The notes under the pieces are model-generated. The model was not told where the DNA came from and ran no database searches. It saw nothing but the letters and a program-made list of their open reading frames with translations. A stretch of 64,000 bases of DNA, taken from Pseudofabraea citricarpa (Eukaryota > Ascomycota > Leotiomycetes > Helotiales > Dermateaceae). The stretch's first letter is position 1; each line of letters starts with the position of its first letter. The DNA lies in assembly GCA_029641185.1 (NCBI GenBank), contig JAPWGK010000002.1, forward strand, positions 1,984,001-2,048,000, in the 5' to 3' direction. Below, in pieces: positions 48,401-59,992 of this stretch. The position numbers were made by a program, and so were the translations under genes.

Positions 48401-50392
48401 CGTACTTTCTATTTATTCCTTCTGTCTGGTCTTTCCAAGTAAGTGGTCGATGCTCAAGAAGAGATGATACCTACTAACTTGTGCAGCCATCTGGCTTGAT
48501 TGGTGGTCTACTGCAAATGAGCGGCGCCCTGGACAAAATCTAGGAATGTACCTTGGGGTTTATATTCTTTTAGGTGTGGTGGGCTTGGTGGCACTCAGTA
48601 CTTTCTGCTGGTAGGTGTTGATTGGTGTTTTGCTTGGTATTTACTAAGTATTCTACTATCACAGGCAAATGATTATTGTTATGGCTCCGCGTGCTGGACG
48701 AAAGCTTCACTCAACCGTTCTTGAGCATGCGTTATGGTTGGTTTCCTTTAATCTGGTCAGGTTAGCTTCAACTGATATCTTTGCAGGGCACCACTATCGT
48801 TTCTCTCTAAAATTGGCACCGGGGTCATAATGAATCGATTCAGTCAAGACATGCAACTTATTGACTTTCAAGTTACCCTTACAAGTATGAGTGCAGCAGA
48901 GGGTACGGATAATTTATTCGAACCATTGAACCCATTGCTAACATCACTTTAGCGTTCATGACGACAATAGTTAGGCTGCTTGTAGTTTGCGTTACTGCCA
49001 AATATGTTGCATCTATAATACCCTTCACCTTGGGCGTGGTTTATATCATACAGAAAGGCTACCTTCGAACCTCACGTCAACTTCGTCATCTAGATCTCGA
49101 AGCTAAAGCACCAATCTATACATTGTTTGTAGAGACTCTCGATGGCCTCGCCACCATTCGAGCCTTCGGGTGGCAGGATCATCTCAGACGCCGCAACCAT
49201 GTGCTCCTCGATGGGGCCCAGAAACCATTCTACCTACTCAATTGTATTCAAAGATGGCTAGCATTTGTCCTTGATATGTTACTTACTGTCGTCTCAGTAC
49301 TGGTAGTTGTGTTTGCTGTCAAATTTAAGAACCAGACGAGTGGTGGTAGCACTGGTGTCGCTCTTGTTAACGTATTAACTTGCCATCAACATCTGGCTGG
49401 ATTCGTTCAGAGGTGGACTCTGTTGGAGACTTCGATCGGGGCTGTGTCTCGCGTCCGAGACTTTTCCCTGCAATGCCCAGTGGAGACCCGACAGAGTACG
49501 GTGCAAATGCCACCTGAGTGGCCGTCGGAGGGAGCTATCGAAATCGAGAATATCAGTGCATTCTACAAGTTAGTTATCCCTTTTTCCCTTTTGATAGAAA
49601 TGCTAATGAGATTCTCTCAGTCGAGACTCACCAGTGTTACAAAATGTGACATGTTCAATCCCCTTTGGGTCAAAAATCGGGATCTGTGGTCGTACAGGCA
49701 GGTATGTTGTGTATTTTTTATACATTAAGCCACAGTCAACTAACAAGTCACCAGTGGAAAGAGCTCATTCATTCTCTGTCTTTTGCAAATTCTTGATATC
49801 TCAGGCGGCAAAATAACCATTGATGGCTTAGATCTCTCAGGCTGTCCTCGGGAAGTTGTCCGTTCGGCCTTTATTACCGTGCCTCAAGACCCCGGATTCT
49901 TTGAAGGTAGCGTTCGCTTTAATCTCGACCCACGAGGCTTGGTAGATGATACGGAAATCCAGAGTGTTCTACGTAAGGTTCACCTGTGGGATATTGTCAA
50001 CCAAGATATCGGATTAGATGTTTCGATGGACAGTGTGCATCTCTCGCATGGCCAACGACAGCTCTTTTCCCTAGCCAGAGCTATGTTGAGTAAGGCTAAA
50101 ATACTAATTCTCGACGAGGCTGTTAGCAGGTATGTTCTCTAAGTCTTTCAGTAATACCGTTGTCATGTAACTAACATTTACCAGCGTGGATCGAGAGACG
50201 AATTGCCTCATGCAATCACTAATCCGGAGCGAGTTCGTTGGTCGCACTGTCATTTGTGTTGAGCATTATCTGGAGAACATTCTAGATTATGACAAGATCG
50301 CCGTTTTTGATGCAGGCTGTTTGGTAGAATTTGATGCCCCAGAAGCTCTGCTACAGACTAAGTCAAGGTTTAAACAGTTGGTAGAAGGTTGA
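45411..50392 (+). CDS. ABCC-type (MRP-like) multidrug ABC transporter
   Basis: Predicted 1451-aa full transporter in 13 exons: 45411-45626, 45690-46719, 46767-47000, 47055-47833, 47882-48044, 48097-48438, 48487-48610, 48665-48736, 48787-48902, 48953-49568, 49621-49701, 49755-50129, 50185-50392. All introns are GT-AG, and phases sum in frame. The N-terminus resembles fungal ABCC proteins, with CRGGFDFTVFFE and a TMD0-like set of helices. NBD1 has Walker A GPVGCGKST (about 652), signature SGGQRQ (about 746) and Walker B LAIFDD (about 765), where the catalytic Glu is Asp, as in many ABCC NBD1s. NBD2 has Walker A GRTGSGKSS (about 1251), LSHGQRQ (about 1354), ILILDEAVSSVD (about 1374) and an H-loop His near 1409. 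The family exports drugs, conjugates or metabolites across plasma or vacuolar membrane; the substrate is unknown. Divergent from the HET gene. Confidence 0.93.
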
Positions 50393-50710
50393 TAGGATAC
50401 CTAGGTAGTATAATGAAGCTGTGGCCAAGAAAAGAAAAATTATCCGAAGTAAATCATCTTACAATCATTTCAAAGTAAAATGGCTTAGTATTTCAGCAGG
50501 TTCCCTTTGTAGACCGGTCAGTGACCATCAGCTCGCTTATTATAGATATTTTGTAACCGAGCAGACAATTAGATAAGGAGTTGCTAAATCCGCCCTATCA
50601 TGATAATGATTCAGAAGGTTTAAGACTCAAAGATATTTAGATCACATCTACTCTTTATACCTTTAAACTGGCAGGGCTAATTAGCACTTTTGGGAGTCTT
50701 AGCTTCTCTC
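50393..50710. other. 3' flank of the ABC transporter
   Basis: About 320 bp, presumably including the 3' UTR. No other feature seen. Confidence 0.6.
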
Positions 50711-51214
50711 CTAGCTTCTTATTTCTTTCCCCCCCGTTTCCATTGCACCTCTCCTCTTCAGTTTCCTGCGTCTGAAAGCCCACGATACCACAGCACTTAC
50801 AAGAAACGCTACCACCACGAGTACTCCGACCACAATTCCAGTAATAGGGCCCTTCTCAAGCTGTCGGGAAATAAAACGTAGCAGTGTAGGAGTCAGCAAT
50901 TGATCGGGAACCCTCAACGGGTGCAAAGTTGCGTGCTCGAGCACACGTCATATCTGCCTCAGTCGACGAATTTGTAAACTGTCTGAACCAATTACCAATA
51001 TTGGAGTCACCAGCAGCGTTGCATTATCACAGAAAGGCAGGCGGTCCGCAGCATCGGAGAGGTTGTTGGACCAGTGCTCGGTTATAGCAGAGAGATCTGG
51101 TCCTTTAGTGGCAAAAAAAGAGGTGCTGTGTTGTGGAGAGTTGAAGGAGCAGGCTTCGTAGACGGTTCCATTTCTTCCTGAAAGTGCTGGAGTGATTTCT
51201 TGTTGGTTTATTTT
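50711..51214 (-). pseudogene. Decayed single-pass membrane protein gene
   Basis: Three minus-strand reading frames join into one protein-like sequence only if two frame changes are allowed. About 51180-51010 reads GRNGTVYEACSFNSPQHSTS and onward, with N-glycosylation sites NGT, NLS and NAT. About 51005-50880 reads NWFRQFTNSSTEADMTCARA to a stop. 50900-50711 reads GPITGIVVGVLVVVAFLVSA, then the basic stretch FRRRKLKRR, a clear transmembrane anchor with cytoplasmic stop-transfer. The layout (glycosylated outer part, TM helix, short basic tail) is typical of fungal cell-surface proteins. No ATG is found in the first block; GTGACAG near 51215 could be a splice acceptor. It may instead be an intact gene with tiny introns or sequence errors. 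The family is not recognised. Confidence 0.4.
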
Positions 51215-52266
51215 CTGTCACCGTCACGAACCAAGCACATTCACCTAACACAACTCCTCACTATTACGTCGTCTGCGAGATCAAATCGCAAACCCTTGTT
51301 GCACTTCCCGCACTTAGAATTTCTGATTTCTCGGCCTGTTAACCGCAACACAAAGTTCTCTTGTTTGTATTACTAGGTGAAGGAGAGTTATCCTCAAAAT
51401 TGGCCGCCAAGCCCCAAGCCTGGAGACTAACTTGGTCACCGATATCCGGCACGCAACCCTCGTCAATCGCTTGGTAAAAATCTCCCGTGTCTGTTTATGA
51501 TCTACCGTGGAGATACTTTGACAGTGTAGTGAAGAGTAATACACATGTGTTGAATGATAATACCCATGTCGAAACTCTACATTTGAGGGTGTGTGCAGGT
51601 ATATTAGAGACTCGATGGTATTGGGTCCTCTAAAACGAACCGTGCTGCTTTACCAGGAAATTTCATCTCGTGCTCGAGAACATGCCTCAGTGACGCAAAG
51701 AGTAGCAACAACAGCTGTGGGAATTTTATCCATTTCACACCTTTTACATTCGACACAAGGAATCGAACACACTAATTTGAGAACATGTAAAGAGCAGCAG
51801 AATCTTCCAGAAATCTCCAAGGTAGCCGGAATAGATAACCATGCTGCAGCTTGGGCTATCCACTAGAGGGTAGCAGTTTAACGACCTGTACTAACACCAA
51901 ACACGATTGCATCACTTGAAGCGATAATCGAGTACTATTTGAGCCTGCCACTGAAAAGCCGGCTAATAAAAAACATGACGGGTAGATAACAGTAAGCAGG
52001 GGCTGAAAGTTGAAAAAATTGATAAGCAGAAACGAATCAGACAAGACGAAGGTAAAGAAAGGGCCAGGGGCGTGAGCGGTTCGACTCGCTTAGCAAGGGG
52101 GGGGGGATTTCCCCACACATCGGTACCTGAATGATAAGGGGCTCGGTTAACGGTACTGCTACCGCCAACTGCTAGCTAGAACTACATCATGAAAACTAAC
52201 CTCGACCCTCCCAACGAACTGAAATCCACAACCACAAACCAGCACATACACGCACACAAATCCACC
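51215..52266. other. Intergenic interval upstream of the MYND gene
   Basis: About 1 kb, normal composition. A 91-codon open stretch (51591-51866, +) has no recognisable family. A run of nine or more G residues lies near 52098-52107. A second in-frame ATG for the MYND gene occurs at 52189 but is not preferred. Confidence 0.5.
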
Positions 52267-53109
52267 ATGGCGCCGCCCAGTTTCCCCCAAGGCATGACCC
52301 TACACACGATTGGCTACGCAGCGCTCAAATACCCATCGCTAGCACCCGAGCTAGGCGTGCCACTGGGGAACCAAATCGGGGTTCTACAGCGGGCGCCAGC
52401 GAGCAGCCAGCACCACATGATAGCACAGATCGCATCCCAGTACGTTCCAGCACTGCTGGAGTACCAGAGCAGCTCGGCAGCCGAGCTGCGAGACGAGTCG
52501 TCGCCGCAGTACTACTTCTCGACGGCGCTGTGCCTGTTGAATTTCCTAGCCGCCAGCCCGGACGTGTGCGAGCACATCGTGCGGCGCGGGGCGGGCGTCG
52601 TGCGAGACGTCGTCGAGAAGCTGCTGGCGCCGAATGTCGAGAGCGCCATGCGGGCGTGCGATCGCACCGTAGCTCCCGGGTTCCCGCCTTCGACGTTCGA
52701 GGACGACTTCGGCAGCGTGCTGCAGTTCCTGTCGACGGTGCTGCTGCACCACCCGCGGAATACCGTCGAGGTGCACCCGCGCATCCACGAGCTCGTGCCG
52801 AAGCTGCAGGCCTGGCAGAAGACGTATAAATCCAGCCGCGTCAAGACCATCTCGAATGCGGCGCACCGCTTGGTCATGCAGATCCAGAGCACCGATCTGG
52901 ATACCGTCGAGCAGATGAGGGACCTCCAGGCTGCTAGCTTGGTGTGCGGCTATACGGCGTGCGGGAAGCAGACGGACTTGACGGCCTGTGCCGCCTGCAA
53001 GATCCAGCGGTACTGCGGCAGGGATCACCAGAAGAAGGATTGGAAGTACCATAAGCATATTTGCAACAAGGGCTTGGTGGAGGAAACGCCCGCTGGCGTT
53101 AGTGATTAG
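52267..53109 (+). CDS. MYND-type zinc finger protein
   Basis: Intronless, 280 aa. The C-terminus (about 227-266) is a MYND finger: C227-x4-C232-x8-C241-x2-C244-x5-C250-x3-H254, then H262-x3-C266. The sixth ligand, usually Cys, is His254. The body (about 10-215) is mostly helical with no named domain. MYND fingers mediate protein-protein contacts, often with proline-rich partners in transcription or development; the partner here is unknown. The ATG at 52267 sits in a strong CACCATGG context and is preferred over the in-frame ATG at 52189. About 52440-53090 is far more GC-rich than any neighbouring gene and has long open frames on other strands, which I take as composition shadows. Confidence 0.85.
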   Translation: MAPPSFPQGMTLHTIGYAALKYPSLAPELGVPLGNQIGVLQRAPASSQHHMIAQIASQYVPALLEYQSSSAAELRDESSPQYYFSTALCLLNFLAASPDVCEHIVRRGAGVVRDVVEKLLAPNVESAMRACDRTVAPGFPPSTFEDDFGSVLQFLSTVLLHHPRNTVEVHPRIHELVPKLQAWQKTYKSSRVKTISNAAHRLVMQIQSTDLDTVEQMRDLQAASLVCGYTACGKQTDLTACAACKIQRYCGRDHQKKDWKYHKHICNKGLVEETPAGVSD

Positions 53110-53626
53110 GCGTCTCTGTCTATTCTAGGTAAAATAGAAACAAAAAAGAAACAAAAAAAGAGCTTTACGTCGCCAGCTCCGGAAACCATTTGAATATTGA
53201 TATTCGAATCCTCTTGGCCTCTCCTCTGGATCACTTATCACAATGAACAAACAAGGGGACGTGGGTTCTTGAAGCCTGTAGCTGTGGCCGCCAAACTTTG
53301 GAATCAATCTGTCCGCAGCTCTTTGAGTATTGAAACTAAGCGACACTTGCTACACATATATAGGTAGGTATACATGACACAGGGATACGAAAAGTCCATG
53401 ACAGTTCCTCGACTAGAAAGCTACTTCTGTCTAGATACCGGTGGCAGGTCCGAAGAGAAGAAGGGATGGGTAGTAAACTAAAGCTGCACTGCACCGCACT
53501 GCACCATCGAGTTAGCGTGTTTTTTCTCTTCTAAACAAGTTATGACCGAATCCAAAAGAACGAGACATACATTTAGGTGCCCAGTTCGGTACCTGTTTCT
53601 AATAAGACGGTGCCTACATCAAGTAT

Positions 53627-53679
<53 letters not shown>

Positions 53680-54213
53680 AGGGAGAATATGACTGAGCAT
53701 CCCAAGTCCACGCATCCTGTGTTTTGACGTACTACGTGTCTAAGTGTGACGGGAACGACGTGAAGAAACGACTATGGAATAAATGACGACCACAAAGTAG
53801 ATGACGACCACAGGATGAATAACGACTAGAAACCAAACGAAAAGCGAGGAGACGAGAAAAGATTCTCGCGAATTAAATATCCCGGAGTGAAGAGGTGCCG
53901 CAAATAACAGGAACGGATAGACGTGAATAGATTATTGCGAATGAAAAAGGTACCAAGAATGAAAGGTCTCCCTAGAGATAGTCTTGGGGAGTATGCTAAG
54001 AAGTAAAAAGTAAGAAGTGATTCTCCGTTGCCTTGAATAAGGACTTGTCTGTCCAAGGAGCACAAGCTCGCAAGGGAATTTAACATGTACCAATTAATTT
54101 ATTATTCTCTAATTATATAGCGAAGCCAAGTTGAGAAGTGAGAGCATCAATAGAAGCGTAACTCATAAGGGTACACAAGGGCGTTCAAGAATTTCTCGTC
54201 ACACACACACCCT
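53110..54213. other. Intergenic interval with GA microsatellite
   Basis: About 1.1 kb between the MYND gene and the 3' end of OMA1. It holds (GA)21 at 53631-53672, followed by GGGA units to 53686, and the short direct repeats TGACGACCACA near 53784 and 53801. A minus-strand 86-codon open stretch (53826-54086) has no signature. Confidence 0.65.
53631..53686. repeat. (GA)n microsatellite
   Basis: About 21 GA units, then three GGGA units. Confidence 0.95.
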
Positions 54214-55401
54214 TCACCTCCAAAACCCACCACCCAAGCCGTCATTCATGCCCTGCACGACGGATTGGAAATCGCGGTGATAGCCAATCGTCGCGGCGCA
54301 TCCACTGACGTCCCTCTCTTCGCGCGCCTTGTCGAGCCAGCCTCGTATGCGTTCTACACGATTCACATTGCTCGGATGCGTGCTGAGCCACTCAGGTACC
54401 TCCTCCTCTTGCGCGGCTTCCATGCGCTGCCAGACGCCCACGGCGGCGTCGGGATTGTAGCACGCTTTCGCCATCATCATCAAGCCGATATAATCGGCCT
54501 CGCTCTCTTGCATGCGACTCCTTCGTCGCATGATACCCAGGTCTAAAGCAATATCCCCTAGCACGCGTCCCAATCCCATGGTGATTCCTGTTGCGTCCAG
54601 CGTGAACAGTAGCCACCGGACGGGTCTCAGCAGTTCGAGCGACGACATGGATTCGGCTTGGTGCTGTGCGAGGTTATGTGCTATTTCGTGTCCCAGGACA
54701 GTGGCGAGGCCGTCGTCGGTGCGGCAGATGGGCAGCATGCCCGTGAAGACAAAGACCTTACCGCCGGGGATGACGAAGGCGTTTTTCTCTGCCAAACTCA
54801 TTAGCAGCTAACTCTTTTCCCGTCTTCATCTCCAGCTAGGCGACGTACCAGCGGAGTTTATGACATGCACCTCCCAATTGACGTGTTCCAGCCCACTGGC
54901 AGAAATCAACCTCGACATGACCCGCGCGACCATGCGACTCCTCCTATCACTCGGCGGCAGCAGCGCTCCTTGGGAAATGGCATTCTGCATGATCTGCCGG
55001 TACACCATCTGGCCCTCGGCCTCTACATCCTCTTCGCTATGACAGTTGAACCTCTGCCGCCCGCTGACCGGCACCGTCTCGAGATTCGAGACATAGAAGA
55101 CCGTTCCTGACCCAAACGCGAGCACGAGTATGCCGATGAATTGCGGAGACCGCACATACTTCTGTAGCTGCTCGGCCGTGATCAGAGGTTTGGCCCGCGA
55201 GGGCCCTGAAGGGTCGTAGCGGTAGTAAGCACGCTGGCCACGTCGTTGCGCGCGCGCGGATTGTTGGAAGTTGCGCGCGAGGGATCGTGGTGTGTTTGTT
55301 ATGGGTTGGTGTTGGAAGAATCTAAGTGGTGGTTTACACGCTGGTGAGTGAGTAATCCCTCGTATTGCTGCCGGAAGTCGTAGGAACCGCGAGGAGAACA
55401 T
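54214..55401 (-). CDS. OMA1: OMA1, mitochondrial inner-membrane metalloprotease (M48)
   Basis: Predicted 375-aa protein in two exons (55401-54849 and 54788-54214); the intron starts GTACGT and ends TTGGCAG, restoring the family motif NAFVIPGGKVFVFTG. Zinc-binding HEIAH lies at 218-222 and the downstream ESEAD at 279-283. The N-terminus MFSSRFLRLPAAIRGITHS is a basic amphipathic mitochondrial presequence, and residues about 88-104 form a transmembrane helix. Yeast Oma1 is of similar length (345 aa). The family degrades or processes inner-membrane proteins under stress, overlapping with the m-AAA protease. Position 55401 is chosen as start; the open frame continues upstream to 55611, but that extension runs into the inverted repeat of a transposon-like element and is not presequence-like. 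Confidence 0.94.
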
Positions 55402-55536
55402 GATCAGGTTGTGGGAGATAGCCTCGCTGGCTTGCCTCCCTCGATTGTTGCTGTTGTAGAGGTTGGAGTTGTAGAGTGAGTAAGAAACGAATTTACTTCG
55501 TTCTGTGGCACCGAGGCAGCCTCGCGACGTCACACA

Positions 55537-55953
55537 ACCCAGGCTCGCTGTGGACAGAAAACTTGGCACACCAAAATTGACCGATATAACTAGAATACTC
55601 TTGTTTTCCAAATTACCCTATTATAAAAGAATAATTTTATAATATAAATACTCCTTGTATCTGATCTTAATTATTAATCAATTATAAGCCTAAAATAATT
55701 AGTAGATATAACAGAGAAATACTTCTTATATTTTAAGTAATCTTAGATAATTTTCTTTTGTAAACTAAATAATACAAGGCTTACAAAAATAATTGTAATT
55801 TTTTTTATAATACTAGATACTACTTTAAGTACTTAGAAATATATCTTTTATCTTTTTTAACTTATAAGTCTTATTAATTATTAATATTAGAATTAACTAC
55901 GGTATCGGTAAAGATTTGGTGTGCCAAGTTTTCTGTCCACAGCGAGCCAGGGT
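55537..55953. mobile_element. 417-bp TIR element (MITE-like) upstream of OMA1
   Basis: Terminal inverted repeats of 39 bp at 55537-55575 and 55915-55953 match at 38 of 39 positions (the mismatch is base 5). They start ACCC(A/T)GGCTCGCTG and end CTTGGCACACCAAA. The interior (55576-55914) is AT-rich, has no open frame and keeps CA/TG, so it is not RIP-saturated. Size, non-coding interior and long perfect TIRs fit a MITE or other non-autonomous DNA transposon. No convincing target-site duplication was seen. The left TIR lies about 135 bp upstream of the OMA1 start, within its promoter or 5' UTR. Confidence 0.85.
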
Positions 55954-56703
55954 GTAAAGTAACCTTATTTAATGGACCCGCCATTAGCCGACGGGTACCA
56001 ATCATTTTCTACAGTAGAATTCTCCGCTTCTTGGATTAGATGGCTCTCAGAAAGCCAATTCCTTTTCTTATATTTTGTCTCCTTGAGGCTTTCCAACTCT
56101 TAAACTGACAATACACCACTGTTACTCACGTAGGTAGCTGTCACGCCTCACTAACCCAAAAGAGAGCCTTGATACGTTAAGAAAAATTCGTGATCCTATT
56201 CTGTTGTTCTGTATTCTGTATTCTGTTCTTGTATGGTCTGCTCTGTATGATAGATATCGCATCGCATGATATGGTATGGTATAATGTTAAACAGAGAATA
56301 CATGCGTGCATGCGAACAAGAGGGACGAAGAAAGAAAGGAAAAAAGACTTTAGTTCGGTTATCATCTTCTCTTCGCTTCGCTTCTCTTTCTGTATCATTC
56401 TCATCTCATTTCGCTGTCATAATCGTGAATTCGTCCGTTCCGTCATAGAAAAAGAAAAGTAATAACCAAAGAGTAAAATGAAAAAAGTGAAAAAAGGAAA
56501 CCGAGACTTCCAAGGAGACAGACAGGAAAAGAAGATAGTCATCAGTCATAAGACGCGCAAAAGCCACTGTTTCATGCTTCTTTCTCCCCTGTCTTCCCAG
56601 CTTACACCCTTCCCGGTCCATTATAGATCTGATCCCCAAAGAATAAGATAGAAAACGATGAATAAAAGGAGATTCGTTTCGAATAAGGTAGAACAACGTG
56701 ATA
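55954..56703. other. Intergenic interval between OMA1 upstream region and DUF3824-like gene
   Basis: About 750 bp, with AAGAAAGGAAAAAAG-type purine runs and TTCTGTATTCTG direct repeats near 56207-56230. No gene seen; it probably includes the 3' UTR of the minus-strand gene to the right. Confidence 0.55.
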
Positions 56704-59700
56704 TCATCCTCTTCGTCTGGAACTTCCACTGCCACCACTCTCATCCAGAACACCGCGTAATAGATCCTTCCAACTAGCTTTCCCATCAACCACATCTCCA
56801 ACTCCTGTCATGAGCCTTTCGACCATCTCGTGCTCACTACTGCCGTGACCCGAACGACGCCTCTCAATTGGTCTACCGTCCCTATCAAACCTGTCGGGTA
56901 ATACTTCTACTTCGTCAGAACTTCTTTCGGGACTAGGAGAGCGACTTGCGGTGCGGTAACGACGTCGATGTTTCGATGGTGTGTTCGGGCGGTTAGAAGA
57001 TGGGTCCGAAACTCTTCTACGACGACGGCGGCGGCGATGACGACGTTCTGATCGTTCAGGAGATTCGTCACTAGATATAGATTCGAGGACAGGTTCTGGA
57101 TCGCCGCGAATTTTGGCGAGGCGCTGAGAGGACGTTGGCGAAAGAGGTGCAAAGGTGACAGATCGATTGTGTGATTGGTCATTAGGTGTACCAGGAATTG
57201 AATTTGGCGACAGCGAAGAATCAGAGATCGAGTGACCTCTTACGCGACCTTGACCAGTCTGTTAGTCAGAATCTCTTGTGGTTATCCAAAAACAGAGAAA
57301 CTTCAAGACGCACCCTCATCTTGCAAGTGGTTTACAAAAGAAGGTTCTTGGTTGCCACCTGACATCGTGGGTGGAGGAGAATAAGGGGTTGCATTTTGAG
57401 AATTGCCGTTGACAGCAGGAACAGGCGCTGAACTCACATGATCACCTGACCGTGGCGGATAACCATAGGGGTCATGAGGCTGCGGTTGACCTGCATAGTC
57501 CGCTGGGTTGTAGGGTGGGATTTGTCCCTCGTTGATGTGAGTCGTCGAGGTGGTGGTATGTTGAGTATACGTGCCAGGGGGCTGCGTTGGAGGTGGAGGG
57601 AACGAGGTGTTTACGTGGTCGTTGTAGTATGCACCGCCCGAAGCATGTGGAGGGGATGGAGAGTATCCATCGTCGCGGTAATTATTTGCGTAGTAGTTTT
57701 CAGGTTCCACCTCTTCTTCATAACCTGGCGAATGGAATTAGTATGAAAGAAGGTTATTAAAAGTTGTTGTAGAACCAATGAAAAGAGCAAGAAAGACATG
57801 ACGCTCTATTTTGGGATAAGGGCTGAAAGGCGCCTAGTCAACGATGTTCTGATAGAAGATCGCGACTGGGAGCGAGAACGAGATCTTGAGTGCTGGGGGA
57901 CCTCACGTCTTCGTTCACGCTCACGTTCACGTTCTGCATCCTTCTTTTCCTTCCTCTTCTTATACTGGTTGATTCCGATGGCCGCAGCCCCTGTACCCAA
58001 GGCTGCTCCAGCTATGTCCCGAACTCTACTTCGACTTCTGCTCCGAGAGCGGCGTCTCCTTCCTTCATCAGAGCTTGAAGAATAGGATCTTCGTCGGCGA
58101 TGACTTCGACTACGCGATCGTCTGGTAGCTCCGTAAGCAGCTCCAGCTCCAGCACCTGCAGTCACAAGTGCCGGATCGTAGTTATTCTCGCGGTACGTGG
58201 TCGTCTGTTGAGTATAGACGGGAGTTCCACCATACTCAACCATGCCTAACTCCGGGTCAATACCAGGGTCTGAATATGCCGTTACCGATGTGGCTCTTGA
58301 CCTGGAACGTCTGCGTTCTTTTTTAACCGTCTTGATACGAGTTACTTCTTCTTCTTGCTCCTCCTTTGCTTTCCGGTTTTCATAGAGACCAGCAACTGCA
58401 GCTCCAGCGAGACCCGAAGCTGCAATTTCAGCTCCAGTTCTTATGCGAGATTTTGATCTAGAGCCGCTGCGCTTGCGAGACTTGCTTCGGAAGTGCTCAA
58501 CTACACCAGCAACTGCTGCAGTAGCTGCTCCGGCCTTTGCTATGGTTGCCACTCGATGCTTGGGGTCCGAGTGTCTGCTTCTGCTTCTGGTTCGTGAATA
58601 TTCAGAGGTGGAATGGCGGCGGCGTCGAGATACGCTGCGAGTTCGGCTACGTCCGCGGCCCAACTCGTCCCTATCGACATTTCGTTTTTGTGCATACTTA
58701 ACCGCTGCTGCCGCTGCAAGACCCGCGACAGCGATCCCAAGAGCAGTCTTTACCTTGGATCGACTGCTTGATCTTGATCTACTTCGGTCGTATTGGCTCT
58801 CCCGATAACGACTGCGAGCTCTTGTGAGAACTTCGGCTCCGATGGCACCAAGGGCGGCACCGCCAACGACGTTTCTCCCACGATGCTCTGGGCCATTCCC
58901 TTGCTTCTCTCTGTGGTTTGCCAGTAGTGCTGCTGCTCCGGCTCCAGCTAAAGCGCCTTCTGCTAAATGTCGCTTGCGATGTGGGCTGCTGCTCTCGCGT
59001 CGTCTGACTGTCCTTCTAGAGATGTACTCTGATCGGCGATCGTCATCCGAGTAATCACTCACTGAGTCTCTTGGGCGGATTTCTCTTTCTCTTCGATCAT
59101 ATCTGGCTACTGCATAATCTTCCTCCCTTCGTGGACCACGTTCAACCACATCTCGTCGGTAGTAATATTCCTCGTCCCTCTTTGGCTCTGGGCGCTGCTC
59201 CTCGACTACTTCTTGTTGCCGGATTACTTGGAAAGCTGGCTCCGGCTCTGGTCTTGGGACAATGATGGGTGCTGGAGCAGGCGCTTCTTGAACAATGATC
59301 TGCTGTGGTTCAGGTGCTCGCTGGCGAATGATAATTGGCTGAGGAGCTGGCTCCGGTCGATCGTAGTATTCCGTCTCTCGCTGGTATCTCTCAAGTTCGT
59401 ATGGCTCTTCCCGTCTCTCGGTTCGTTCGACTCGTTTCTCGATTCTGACATCAGTCTCGACATCCCTTTCTGGTAGTCTATCCCATGGTCTTTCTGGCTC
59501 CCGCTCCCAAGGTCGAAGGGCTTGCGTTTCCCGCGGGCGCTCCCGCTCATAGACGACGGTTCGAGTTCGCTCCCGCTCTCGTTCAGGTTCACGAAGGGGG
59601 TCACGAAGGGGATCACGAAGGGGATCGCGCTCTTGATCTCGCTCGTAGGTGCGCTCAACAATAGTGGATCGAGGACGTTCGACGGCGGACCGAGGCCGCT

Positions 59701-59992
59701 CGGGAAGATCAACGTAGCGCTCGACCCTGCGATCGATTTCCAGGCGGTCGTTGTGGCGTGGAGAAGTGATGTCAACTCGCGAAGAGCTGTACTCGGTGCG
59801 TCGGTCGTCGCGGACTTCATCGACCCTGCTCGGGGTTACTCGATATCGCTGGACGGTTCGGTAGGTTCCCTCTCCAGCTCCCTCCTTGCGATGGGAGCGA
59901 CTGTAGTGGGAAGAGCGATCATCGTCAGATGAATAGTCGTCACGATCGCGACCAGTGTACGAACTGCGCGCAACCCGGATTACTTCTGGCAT
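56704..59992 (-). CDS. DUF3824-like Arg/Ser-rich protein with glycine-zipper-like segments
   Basis: Predicted 1013-aa protein in three exons (59992-57907, 57724-57314, 57248-56704); the first intron is 182 bp. N-terminal third: highly charged Arg/Glu/Asp sequence with a DPLR-DPLR-DPLR tandem (about 123-134) and Pro/Ile segments. Residues 340-680 hold seven Gly/Ala-rich hydrophobic segments (about 342-360, 375-392, 414-436, 481-499, 517-537, 605-622, 656-675), each followed by Arg/Ser-rich linkers. Then comes a Pro/Tyr-rich block (EEEVEPENYYANNYRDDGYSP and onward) and a basic RRHRRRRRRRR stretch, ending SWKDLLRGVLDES. This layout matches fungal DUF3824 proteins, whose role is not established. 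The open frame past 57907 (an Arg/Ser tail to 57806) is taken as intron, because splicing at GTGAGG rejoins RRR to YEEE as in the family. Confidence 0.82.

Noticed and set aside
52512..53058. Long open frames on other frames of the MYND gene
   Set aside because: GC-rich DNA has few stops; the MYND motif identifies the true frame.
55402..55611. N-terminal extension of OMA1
   Set aside because: The extension crosses the MITE inverted repeat and is not presequence-like; the Met at 55401 begins a good mitochondrial signal.
57806..57906. Arg/Ser-rich tail following exon 1 of the DUF3824-like gene
   Set aside because: Splicing at GTGAGG (57906) rejoins the frame to YEEEVEPENYY, as in related proteins, so this stretch is intron.
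57798..59932. Plus-strand and alternate-frame ORFs inside the DUF3824-like gene
   Set aside because: They are shadows of the Arg/Glu/Ser-rich codons of the real minus-strand gene.
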